Shown piece after piece: positions 24,301 through 34,189 of a DNA stretch of 64,000 bases; position 1 is the first letter of the stretch; every line of letters begins with the position of its first letter. The notes under the pieces are model-generated. The model saw only the letters and a list, made by a program, of their open reading frames with translations, searched no databases and was not told the DNA's origin. The DNA is taken from positions 179,757 to 243,756 of the forward strand of contig MU008218.1 of NCBI GenBank assembly GCA_010909165.1. The letters run 5' to 3'. Source of the stretch: Anthoceros angustus (Eukaryota; Streptophyta; Anthocerotopsida; Anthocerotales; Anthocerotaceae). The position numbers and the translations under genes are program-made.

Positions 24301-24595
24301 AAGTTACTCATAATCTAAATCTTGCGTGGATTTTCTTTGAGATGAACATGATGTCCATAAATAGACCTTACCGTTATCGTTTGGTTATCAACCTACACTC
24401 CCGCATTCATATATATGAGCAGGGACATTTTCCCAAAGAATTCCTCGCACACAAGGCCTCAGTTCACATGAGGTTAGCACTCTGCTGATGTCACAAACCG
24501 AGGAATTGCAAAACAATTTGCAAATCCGCCTCGTCTTCCTACAAGCTGAATCGGCAAGCGCAGATTCCACGGGTGTGAGAATTCTAGCAACCAAA
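21072..24595 (+). CDS. Unidentified intron-rich gene, copy 2
   Basis: Same exon-like blocks as 11158-14690: first block from ATG 21072, VEELIIPAEEDHIPWGTMK (21725-21783), WKVLEDGTTKAKGIVAT (22140-22200), LNYQFHHKFIVRDIY (22630-22680), GQQALHGVVQEGISQ (23110-23160), KGINFVTTYENLDGTHLKM (23405-23460), AHIQML-type and EELQNNLQIRLVF near the end (24500-24545). The last block runs directly into a second copy of the middle exon at 24596. No family recognised. Confidence 0.5.
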
Positions 24596-25810
24596 TTGCC
24601 TTGTCCGGAGGCATGTCAAGAAAAAGGAATAAACTTTGTTACAACATATGAAAATCTAGATGGTACTCACTTGAAGATGGCGTGGAGTTTTAATCGATCC
24701 AAGGAGGCCACAAGATCCCTTGTTGAGATGACATCGGATCCTTCATCAAGTCAAAAGAGACGTATAAATTTAGCAGAAGATAAAACCATATTTGGAGGTA
24801 CCCTCGTGAATCTCTTGGATAGTTTTAGATGTTTGTCAACACGACATGAAATACTAATCCCTTGTTTTTGTAATGTGTTAGGGCTTACCAACTTGCAAAC
24901 AAGAGAATTCAAGAATGCATCGTAATAATTCACACTTCCTCTTTCTTTTCTTGACTTTGACATTTGTTTGTGGATAAATTTCAATATTCAAGTCAATCTA
25001 ATGAACTCTCACGGGTGACATGCAACGCGTCAAGAGTTGATAAGTGCGCCGACCGATTTGGAAAAATTGGAGGTATTGTGTTTTCGCATGAAATATGGAA
25101 AACCTAAAATTAAACTCTTCGGAGAAGAAGGTCCTCAAATTGCAAAAGTAAGATTTGAAGTTATTTGAAAAATAATGTTTATTTATTAACTATGTTTTTG
25201 TACTAAACAATTTTTAATTTTAACCATATTTACTTATATGGTGAATATTGATGTACCTCAATTTGGTACAATGGAGTGCGGCGACCCAAAGCCTAAAATG
25301 TTATTAGCTCAGACCGCCATTATACAAATGCTCACAAAGTTGGAAGTATCCTCGAATGATCCAAAAGGCCAAAAGTAACCCTTGTACAAATTTGAATTTT
25401 GTACAAGTTTGCCGAAAGTTATGATTGGAGATTTGTTTTGAGACTTCATTTTTAAGGAGGATTTAGTCTTTAGAATACATTTGATATGGTAAAACGATAA
25501 AACTTCTAAAGTTACTCATAATCTAAATCTTGCGTGGATTTTCTTTGAGATGAACATGATGTCCAATAGACCTTACGCTATCGCTTTGGTTATCAACCTA
25601 CACTCCCGCATTCATATATATGAGGGACATTTTCCCAAAGAATTCCTCCGCACACAAGGCCTCAGTTCTCAGAGGTTAGCAGCTCTGCCTCCAATGTCAC
25701 AAACCGAGGAATTGCAAAACAATTTGCAAATCCGCTCGCCTTCCTACAAGTCAACTGGCAAGCGCAGCCGATTCCACCGGTGTGACTCACCTAGCAACCC
25801 AACCAAATAG
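23375..25810. repeat. Tandem duplication of a ~1.22-kb 3' gene piece
   Basis: TGTCC(A)GGAGGCATGTCAAG occurs at 23381 and again at 24602 (1,221 bp apart). Each copy spans the FVTTYENLDGTHLKM exon to the CAAATCCGC...CTACAAG end exon. The junction near 24590 joins the end exon reading ILATKLPCPEACQEKGINF without a stop. Confidence 0.85.
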
Positions 25811-25975
25811 TAAGCGTTAGAGCGAGGTGGATGCGTCGCTCGATTTTCTAACTCTTTGTGTTATGATGAGAGGTAGCAGATTGATGTTAGCCAACCGTGT
25901 CCTCGGTTTGACGGTGGAGTTAAGCAAGCACGTTCACGCGGTGAAACCTGGCTACTTCGTTATTTTCACGGTCGA

Positions 25976-27379
25976 CTAGGCGTAACCGCAACAACCAATA
26001 GCAAATCGATGCACACGGTACCCATCCGTCAATGTCTCTCCATTCAAGCCTTGACATGATCTCTATGGAATCTGCGGCAATCATTGCACATGCATAGATT
26101 CTTGGTTACCAGAGCTATCCCCTCGAGTGTTCAAGAGGCCAAAAGCTAGAGCTAGCTTCTCAAAGCATGCCCACAAAGCACATCTTTCTTTCCTTCTCGA
26201 AGTAGGGCTTCAATACCAAATTTGTGTGAGGTCGTGGCCTCCTTCCCTGCTTTAGGTGGGCATTTGTGCTCTCTTCACGAAGCACAATGTCCTCTCTTCT
26301 TTCTCCAACCCAATCCATGTACTTGCTTAATCACGTCCATGCTTGCAACCGCAGCTAGGTTTCTTATTAGCTACTACTACCCTTCTTTGTGTTTCAACTC
26401 ATGTTACGTCGGTCTATCTACATACATCTGCATAGGCATTGGTCAGTGAGCACATCTGCTTCCTAGAGTCCGGCTTAACAATGCTTTCAAAACCCCCATC
26501 GCCTCTCTATATCTCCATGACTTTTGCGTGCATTCAACAAAACATCAAGCCCATAGCATTACTTATTAAATTGGTTGGCCCTCCAGTTGATAATAGCATC
26601 TTCTCTACCTCTAAATTGCCAAGCCGTAGCAAGAAGATCAATCATGTAGGCGTAATGGTCAATAGGAGTTTAATGCCATCTTTGTTGCCATGGAATCGAA
26701 GTGCTTGCGACCCTCATGGGCTGGTCCATATGCATGACCGCATGCTCCTAAAAGGCAAGTGAGCGAAGCACCATCAAGTGAATGCCCGGCAAGCTAACAT
26801 CTCCTCAAAACAAGCTGGTGCATTGTGGCCACCATCACAAGCACCATACCCGGATATCGGGTGGTCCATCATATGTCACCACATCCTTTGCGCCATCTTG
26901 TCAAAAGCGTGGTGTGCATAAATCGATTTCACCACATTTTGCATATGTCCACCGAGGCAAGTGCCCAACACTACATTTAGTCCTCTTTCAACACGATAAT
27001 TTTGAAGCGGCTCAATATCTGAGCCGCTTCCTACAAAATGGAAGCTTAGGAAAAACACGACAAAAACTAAAAGCAGTTCCTACATTTGTAGTGAATTCAC
27101 ATGGTTTCTAGGTTTAGGGTTTTATAAAAGAGCGATTTACAACATCGAGCTAGATAGTCGTGGTCGTCAGGCGCCCGGCCAGTTCAACAATCCAAAAATA
27201 TGGCATATAGATTACCCAAAAATAGCGTTTGGCATACATGCGTGCTAAGGTAAAAGCAGTGGGCGGCGGCATGCCGGCGCCACCCTCTGAACATGTTTGA
27301 TAAATGTAAGCGGCCTAAAACAATTTGATCGCTGCAGCCTAAGTAGAAGGTCTTCCATTCGGTTTGAGTTCCTCGGAGG
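25976..27379 (-). pseudogene. PPR protein with DYW-like domain, copy 2, split by a retroelement
   Basis: Counterpart of 14876-16320. The minus strand reads CLLGACGHAYGPAHEGRKHF and DSMATK (26690-26780), EKLALAFGLLNT (26126-26160), LCMCNDC (26072-26095), RLEWRD and GYRVHRFAIGCCGYA before the stop at 25976-25978. The PPR repeat block ISGYGACDGGHNA..CFEEML is at 26790-26860. Upstream coding is cut at 27380 by element M1 between blocks that in copy 1 read NSAAWKM and PPRLKPEW; the rest resumes at about 34896. With a 7.5-kb insertion this copy should not make a full protein. Confidence 0.75.
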
Positions 27380-27817
27380 TGTCATGCCGTGATACTAATC
27401 TACGCACTTGGGTTTAGTGTTTGATTAGCATTAATTAATCTAATTACTTATCTTTAAGTAAGTAATTAGTGTTAATTAATCTAAAGTGCTTATGTAATTA
27501 AGCATTGATTAGTGTTAATTAAACTAATGCTTATGATTAAGCATTGATTAGTGTTAATTAATCTAATGTGCTTATGTTAATTAAGCATTGATTAGTGTTA
27601 ATTAAACATGGTTAGCAATAGCTAAGTGGATAAGCTCAAGTAATATGCTTTGGCATATTCCTTGCATATTATAGTGTATTCTTAGGATACAATAGCTAAG
27701 TGGATAAGCTCAAGTAATATGCTTTGGCATATTCCTTGCATATTATAGTGTATTCTTAGGATATTTACGGCATAATGCCAATAGGATATCTTAGGAATAT
27801 GCCGATGCCAGGTCTAG

Positions 27818-27825
27818 TATATATA
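27818..27825 (+). promoter_or_regulatory. TATA box of M1 LTR
   Basis: TATATATA within GTCTAGTATATATAGAC, conserved at 34634-34641 and 62638-62645. It is the expected LTR promoter; transcription would start about 25-35 nt downstream, close to the hairpin. Confidence 0.7.
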
Positions 27826-27837
27826 GACCCTTCCATT

Positions 27838-27867
27838 GAGGACAAGCTCGGATCATAGCTTGTCCTC
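27838..27867 (+). promoter_or_regulatory. LTR stem-loop just downstream of the TATA box
   Basis: GAGGACAAGCT and AGCTTGTCCTC form a perfect 11-bp stem around the 8-nt loop CGGATCAT. The identical structure is at 62658-62687; the 34652-34680 copy has a damaged right arm. It would lie at or very near the 5' end of the transcript. Confidence 0.75.
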
Positions 27868-28020
27868 TAGATATCTAATGCAAGGCGTTGTGAGGAGGCC
27901 AAAGCTATGACTCGAGGCGATGTGAGGAATTTGCGTGTTGTTCTCGTGGGAGAGTGTGTTTGTGCCACGACGTGCGAGCTACTCCCTCCTGTTGTTGCTA
28001 TGATCTCGTGTGTACACTAG

Positions 28021-28145
28021 ATAGGCGTGCTAGGCTTAGTGTGATGCTAGGCGATGCTAGGCGATGCTAGGTGCTAGGCGATGCTAGGTGGCTAGCGGTG
28101 CTAGGCGATGCTAGGCGTGCTAGGCGAGGCTACGCGAGGCAACGT
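28021..28145. repeat. ~10-bp minisatellite GCTAGGCGAT
   Basis: About eleven imperfect copies of GCTAGGCGAT/GCTAGGCGTG directly after the M1 left LTR. It occupies the place where the primer binding site and leader would be expected. Confidence 0.8.
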
Positions 28146-28185
28146 TCTTTAAGCAAGTAGGCAAGGGACTCTCAAGAGTGCCCAA

Positions 28186-28350
28186 GGCTTAAGGCCAAGG
28201 AGGAGGCGAAGCCCAAGTCCAAGGCCAAGGAGGAGGAGAAGCCCAAGTCCAAGGCCAAGGAGAGGAGGCGAAGAAGCCCAAGTCCAAGGCCAAGGAGAGG
28301 AGGCGCCAAGTCCAAGGCCAAGGCCAAGGAGAGGGAGGGCAAGAAGCTAC
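28186..28350 (+). repeat. Lys/Glu/Pro-rich 12-residue coding repeat
   Basis: A 36-bp repeat reads KAKEEAKPKSKAKEEEKPKS in one frame before degenerating to an Arg-rich stretch and a stop near 28390. The composition resembles linker-histone tails. No start codon is obvious upstream, so translation is uncertain; it lies before gag in M1. Confidence 0.5.
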
Positions 28351-28800
28351 CAAGGAGAGGAATGAGGCCTCACAAGGGGCTGGCCTTTTAAGGCCAACCA
28401 ACCAAGGGAGAAACAAGAGTATTTTACTCTTGGGCCCGGATTCAAGGGATAAGGGAAGCGGATAGACATGGGTATGTCATCAGTCCATGTGATTTCACTT
28501 TCTGTCCAAAAGTCCTAGTTTGTACCCCATCCAGTACTGATCCACCACGGGTGCTTAACTGGAGTTCTGCCTTTGCTATCCAACTCACCCAGCTCACTTT
28601 TTTTGACTAGTAGCCTGCAGAGTATTTGTATGATTTTAACATGCATAGATACTTAGAGGTTTCACTAATCACGATCTAAGATAGCGGGGTGTTAACCTTG
28701 ATTAAGGGTTTGATCTAGCCACTAACCGCCTGGAGTGCATGCCGGACACACTCGATCCGGACGGAGCTACCAACCAGCAAGTCCATCGAGGCGGGTCAGT
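28351..28800. other. M1 leader, no gene seen
   Basis: Between the Lys-rich repeat and gag. No recognisable domain or clear regulatory element. Confidence 0.4.
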
Positions 28801-28817
28801 CCCGACCAAGAGGAGAA

Positions 28818-29960
28818 GTGCGACACTCGATTTTGGTACCACCGAAGGACGGAGGAACCATGACACAATCAACAATCTTTGAAGGATCTGAGTGGCAACA
28901 CACAAGACACGTTAGTCTGCCGGGACAACTCGGTAGCGGCGAGGAGGACTTGTCTCTTGGAGTCGTCAAGATGGGAGGAGACAAGGATCGAATGGAGTTG
29001 TTCACAGGGGAGCGGCACCTTGCCCTGGAGGACTTCATCGAGAAATGCAGTGCGGTGTGTGCGGAGATGGAATTGAAGACCGGATACAGCGATACGGCTT
29101 CATCCAAATGCCAAGTACTTGGGGATGAAGCATTGGCGTGCTATCGAGCACAAGCGAGCGAGGGCTGTTGGAGGACCGGTGAGTAGTTCAAGCTCGAAGG
29201 AACCCGGTCTGAGGCGGAGCGGTGGCACCGAGTGGGCACGATCCCATCGAAGAGATGTTTGACATCTTCCAGTTTCCTGCAAGCACGGATGAGAAGATCT
29301 CGGTGACACACTTCAAGATGAAGTCGCGAGACGCAAGATGGCTTATCGAAGAATCGACCAGTTGGTACGTGACACCAAGATCATGAGTGACCGGTGGCTG
29401 CAGAAGTACTTGCAGGCATTGCCATATGCTGCGCATGAAGGTGCAACAAGCGGTGCACAGACGAAGGGCAACACTACACCCTCAAGGAAGTGTACGAGAT
29501 GGGCGACAAGATAGGGCCCACGACACTTTCTCTCGTCTTTGCAAGTGATTACTCCGGCACAAGTAGGAGTGGTGGGCGACATGACGGGAGGTCGAGTGGA
29601 GGAGCTCGGCGAGACAAGCCGCCCACAAGTGGAGCCCCTGAGGTGCCGAGGACGGACCATTCCCTCATGAGTGCGAGCATGCATTCGGAGGAGTCAAGGG
29701 TGAGGAGCCATGCCCTAGGTGTGGGAGTGCAGGCACAATGAAGCGGCATGTTGGGAGAAGCATCCGGGTGCGGCCTACGGGTTATCGGCAGCAACCCGGC
29801 CAATGCATCTGCGTCAACCTCATCCACAAAATCAGTGAGCAAAGGCGCCGTGGAGGAGGCACGGCGAAGTCCGTGGACAAAAGAAAGCGGGAAGCATCAA
29901 GAAGACGATGGGCCACGTGGCACGCCTTGCAAAGCTGGAGAAGTTGGTGCGGAAGGCGAA
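28818..29960 (+). CDS. M1 gag with zinc knuckle
   Basis: Coding-like frames run through the region with indels: ELFTGERHLALEDFIEKCSA (about 29000-29050), RWLQKYLQALPYAAHE (29390-29435) and a CCHC-like zinc knuckle at 29708-29750, where CPRCG is followed in the next frame by HNEAACWEK. The better reading of the knuckle end is in M2 (RHNEAACWEK, 59690-59720). A Ser/Thr-rich stretch follows. Gag would form particles and bind RNA. Confidence 0.65.
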
Positions 29961-30469
29961 GATCAAGGAGAGCGGTTCATCATCAGAGGGACGAAGAAGA
30001 TGAGCACAAGCTTGGATACATGGCGGTGTGACCGGATCCAAGGGCAGGGAAGAAACCTCAGCCTACGAGAGAAGATAGCTCGGAGGAAGAAGAGGATGTC
30101 TTGACACCGGTCACGGAAGACACGGAAGGAAGCTTGGGATCCTCTTCCGAACCTATGCCAAGATGCCAAAGTCGTTTGAGCCATTGCCAGCAGGAACAGC
30201 GTGGGAGCAACATCAAAGTCCAGTGGGCGATGTGGAGAAACCCATGCAGATTCTTGTGACGATGGCACAAAAGCTTGGAGATGCCATGTTTGCCTACAAG
30301 ACATGGGGTTGGCGTGAAGGAAGTCGGGGTTTGACTCGGCGGATGTTGACAACCCTTGAAGGCGAAGCAAGTGTCGACAATGTGCCACAACGGTGGCAAT
30401 GATGTCATTCGACCTCGGGCCAAGCATCTCTGGAGAAGCGGAATCTTTGCAGTGGGAGTGGCTTTGGTC

Positions 30470-30910
30470 AACAATCGGAGAGGCACATTGAAATCAATGG
30501 ATTCGCACCAAGGAGGTGTTGATTGACAAGAGCAGGTGATCGTTGGAAGAAGAGTGAAGGAAGCGTTGGGTCTCCACCAAGAAAGGTTGAAGGAAACCAA
30601 GTGGAAGATCCGGCCGTGGGACCACGGAGCATGTGTTGGGGTGACAAGGTACATGTCAAGGTTTCATTCAAACCAAGAACAGACTTCACCTTTGTCGAGG
30701 TACACCGCTTGGTCACCGACACACTTTTGATGTCTTCTTTGGAGCGGACGCTTTGTACAAACCACAGTCATGGTGGATTTGTGGACGGAGAGTCTACTAT
30801 CGACCGGTGGAGAAGCTGGAGCAAAATGAGAACGGATTGCCGCATCCCTCTGCTGCATGGCAAGGATCATGAGAACCTCATTGCCAGCGTCTACCCAGTG
30901 TTTGGCGTGT
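30470..30910 (+). CDS. M1 aspartic protease domain
   Basis: Across indels the frame gives VALVNN...EINGFAP, VLID at the catalytic site, then VIVGRRVKEALGLHQE, VKVSFKPRTDFTFVEVHRLV, and DALYK. In M2 the active site reads VLIDT followed by GA after one base is allowed for (60478-60495), giving the D-T-G-A triad of retropepsins. This domain matures the polyprotein. Confidence 0.65.
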
Positions 30911-31181
30911 AGTGAAGGACACGCCATACGTGCTTGAACCTCTTGGCGTGTGTCTAACAACCGCAACGGCGATGGAGGATTTCGGCGAGGAGGAGGAAAC
31001 AAGCTAGGGTTGCAACCACCCTCGGAGGAGGTTCTTCAAGTCACTCGAAGCTGGTGGCAGCAATGAGCCGTGCAAAAGGCTGTGGAGGATGGTGCAAGAG
31101 GACCGTGCCTATGAGCCGGAGAACTCTGTAAGTTCTTGCCTAGGGTTGAGCCTGTTTGTGACCTAAACACCCGGTCATCAC

Positions 31182-32075
31182 ATGGCGACCTCGGGAAGGC
31201 GGCATAGTGCTCGTGGAACTCTTTGGAGGCATCGAGGCCGGTGCTAAAGTGTGGCATCAAAGTGCGAAGATCGTGCATTGTGACCCGGATCCAAAAGCAA
31301 GGATTGTGTCAGGCGTAAGAGACTTGATGGGGAGTACCTAACCTCGGCGTGGGAGTCGGTGAAGGGTTACCGAGGCCGATGGATGTTCGCATGATAGGGT
31401 TGTCCCATTTGAGTTGTCTTGGGCAAGTGGACCTTGTCATCGCGAGTTGGGAGTGTCAAGGACTATCCTCTGCAGGCAAGGGTCAAGGTCAGGATCCACG
31501 AACATTGTTCTATGACTGATGAGGATCTTGCGCTTGATCCAGAAAGGGCAAGAAAGGCCTTGTGGATACATGTTGGAGAATGTGCCGGCATGCATGAGCG
31601 TGAAGAAGCAAGTTCGGAGGACTTTGCCACGATCCGAGGAGTGTTGGGTCGAGCTTCTATTGGATGCGCTCAATTTGGTTCGAGGGCTCATAGGTTGAGG
31701 TCCATGTGGACTAACCTTGCTCCCTTGGAACATTTGAAGTGTCGTCGTTCACCAAGCGACCTAATCATGTTGTCAAGGATGTGCTAGCATCGGAAGGCAT
31801 GCCCAACAAGTCATCAAAGACAAGCTGCCGCACTTCCGTGAACACGCTGGACACCCCATGGCGGCTTGGCCAACCTTTGTGTCTAAGTCCAAGTCTTACG
31901 CCTTGGGAACCATGGCGTTGTGGTGGACAGACATGGCGAGGCCTTGGGAGAGCCAACAGCCACAGAGAGGAGTTGGCCATGGGATTTGATGAGCCACAGA
32001 CACCGGTGGCCGAGAAGGCAGTGTCGATTGCTTGGGCAAGCATTTGACGTGAACATGATGACCGTTGTTTAGCTA
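31182..32075 (+). CDS. M1 cytosine-C5 DNA methyltransferase-like domain
   Basis: From ATG 31182, allowing several single-base shifts, the C5-methyltransferase motifs appear in order: I, VELFGGIEAG (31213-31242); a VHCDPDPKAR block for motif II/III; IV, VDLVIASWECQGLSSAGKGQ (31430-31480) with the catalytic Cys at 31454-31456; DPRTLFYD; VI, GYMLENVPA (31564-31590); VIII, QFGSRAHRLRSMWTNLAP (31671-31724); and the end, ELAMGFDEPQT and RLLGQAFDVNMM (motifs IX-X, 31975-32060). The usual Pro before the catalytic Cys is Glu (WECQ), also in M2. Such enzymes transfer methyl from S-adenosylmethionine to DNA cytosine. Methyltransferase capture by retrotransposons is known in dinoflagellates and a charophyte alga, so the association is plausible. 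Activity is unproven; frames are broken in this consensus. Confidence 0.8.
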
Positions 32076-32425
32076 GTCGCTTAACCGAAACCAGAAGGCG
32101 GGGTTGAAGCGGCGGGGTTCGGTGGGTGAAGGACATTGCACTCGCATCTCAGGAGAAGGCGAGTTTGGAGGGCAAGGAGGCGAGCACGTAGAGCGTGCAA
32201 GCCATCGAGACAACCACATGAGTGGTTAACGTCGAGTTGAAGAGCAATCAAGCGTCGGCTAAAGGAGTTGTTGGGCATGCATGACATGTATTTGCTTTCA
32301 CGCGAGATGGGGAAGTACACCAAAGGGAAGTTCCACATAGAACTAATCAAGAATGAACCCGATTCTCAGCGAGGCTGCATGGGCAAGAAGAAAATGACGA
32401 GCAGCGCTGGGGAGAGTAGTCCACA
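32076..32425 (+). pseudogene. M1 stub resembling the start of gypsy reverse transcriptase
   Basis: After the methyltransferase the frames read RRLKELLGMHD, then MGKYTKGKFHIELIKNE. M2 has the clearer EMGKYTKGKFHIDLIKDEQV with FRRGFR (61860-61945). This 'F.I.L..D..IFRR..R' pattern is how many gypsy RT domains begin, but the catalytic core never follows. Confidence 0.55.
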
Positions 32426-33920
32426 TGTGGCGGGACTTTGCCGATGATGGCCAGCCAAGGCCAGACAATCCTGTCGTTGTGGGAAGTCCGCTCCCAAGGG
32501 AATGGTCTCTGCTTATTCTGCGAGTTTACAAATTATCACTGAGCGGACTTCTATCAGTTGGGTCAAGCGGCTCCAGACAACCCTAAGTGTGTGCCCTCCA
32601 CAACCTCGTCGGACCAAGGTAGCCCACCTGACCTTCCCACAAACCCGCCTTGGATTTCTCCAAGATACCTAACGGGTTTAACGACGCTCCTTCCTGGGCC
32701 CATCGTGCTCTAGCGCCCCAGCGGCTCCTCAACTCTCCGGCCCACCCACCTCAACACACACGCCGTGCTCCACCCTTCTCTCTTATCCATTCCTGCCTAG
32801 TAGTCACAACACCAACACGCCGATGTATTCACACAGGCCGCCTTTGCCCCCCTCCGGGGCACGCGTTTGCGGAGAAGTGGCTCACTGCATCCCCTGCTCC
32901 GTTCAGCCTCCAAGGATGGCTTCCGCCCAAGCGCTTCGCCTCCCATCCCCTCCGGGCCTTCACGTTGGAGAAGTGGCCGCATGCAGCCTGCATCCCCACG
33001 CTCCGCCCGGCCTCAAGGTTGGTCTCGCACCCAGCAATCACCCGCGAGCACCTCCCGAGCTCAGTCCGACCCAGTGCGCACCCATCAAGCGTGTTGGAGC
33101 TCCGTCAGAGCTCTAAACACATCCTCTACTCCATTAATCACCTGCGGTGACGCAGAACTCACTCGCCTCCTCGAGCACGGAAGAGCAAAAACGGCACGCC
33201 AAGATGGTACCGGATAGTCTCGCCGTCTTGGACGCCGGGCCTTCCTATATACTCCCCATACCCTAACCTAACCCTGCCTATGTATGTATCCTAACCACAC
33301 TATGTATGTACTTAACCCTAGGTCGCGGTAATCACATGGGACGTAGCTCATCACCTGCACGGACTTCTTGCACCAGCCGCTCCCGCCAAACAGTAGATCC
33401 ATGCCAGCGATGCCCACCCAACCAAACCACCCTACCCGACCACTCGGATTGGGACTTGCCGACCAGACCACTCGCGACCTCTCAAGGACCGAGACCACTC
33501 GGCGGGCCCGCCCGGAGCCGGGACCACTCGCCCGGACCTCGCCGGATCCAGACCTGGGCCCGGACCCTACGGGACTCAGACCACTCCGTCGGACCCGCCG
33601 GACCCTCTAAGCCAGACCCTCGACGGACTTCCTCGGACCTGGCCCCGGACGGACCACTCCGGACTCTCGCCGGACGGACACCCGGGCCCAGACGGGGACC
33701 ACTCCGTCAGACTCGAATGGACCACTCACGGACCTCGCCCGAACCGGACCACTCCGTGGACCTCGCCCGAGGGGCAGTAGGGATTGCAATCGTATAACCG
33801 CCCAAAAATGGCTCATTGGCTAACTTTCCTCCCTATCCCTCTTAACAAAGAACGACCCGAAAAAAAGCAAAACAAATGGCTAAGAGTACTGGACGCCAGT
33901 TTGGCACTCCACAACATGAG
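32426..33920. mobile_element. GC-rich LTR-like insertion in M1
   Basis: Absent from M2: the M2 sequence AGTCCACATG..CATGAGGATGTTGAAG is interrupted here. The insert begins TGGCGGGAC, contains GCTCCCAAGGGAATGGTCT (also at 43660), a block with many GGACCACTC motifs (33430-33770) and, near its right end, CCTCC...CGAAAAAAAGCAAAAC, like 53745-53830 and the reverse strand of 41830-41920. It looks like an LTR of the gypsy family described at 51193-53842, minus orientation. The 166-codon frame 32650-33150 has no recognisable content. Confidence 0.55.
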
Positions 33921-34189
33921 ATGTGCCCATAAGGATGTCAAGACAAGCTCCTCATGGACAAGGTTCATAACCTCCTGGGCGACTTCCCAAGGAGATTGGT
34001 TTTGTGCTGTCGCTACATGAGGTGCGTCGTGTAGTCCTACTAATGATAATGTTTTGACTTAGAGTCTCACATTATCGAGGATTGGTTGCACCTATATATC
34101 CGCTGTGATTCGATTTGTTCACTTGGTTGTTGTGGTCAGGAAGTGCTTGTAGAATTCAAGTGCTTACTGCGTACATACCGGCCAATTTT
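33921..34189 (+). other. M1 3' tail with copy of the LTR terminal block
   Basis: Resumes homology to M2 (TGGACAAGGTTCATAACC...ACTAATGATAATGTTTTGACTTAG), then carries GGTTGCACCTATATATC...GAATTCAAGTGCTTAC, which is the same ~90-bp block that ends the right LTR. M2 has this too (62152-62245). Confidence 0.7.

Larger units (their letters stand above)
27380..27994 (+). repeat. M1 left LTR
   Basis: Begins TGTCATGCCG and matches 34190-34805 and 62246-62810. It contains three to four ~50-bp repeats with TTAATTAA cores (27430-27610), two 74-bp repeats (27616-27689 and 27690-27763), a TATA box and a hairpin. Unlike the other two LTR copies it stops at CTACTCCCTCCTGTTG and lacks the terminal GGTTGCACCTATATATC... 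block. Confidence 0.88.

Noticed and set aside
27430-27765. CRISPR-like array
   Set aside because: The ~50-bp and 74-bp repeats are directly tandem, without unique spacers, inside an LTR.
30058-30654. 198-codon minus-strand frame
   Set aside because: It is antisense to the gag-protease region of M1 and is not preserved as a frame in M2.
32650-33150. 166-codon Pro/Ser/His-rich frame
   Set aside because: Typical chance frame in GC-rich LTR-like DNA; overlapping frames on both strands are equally long.
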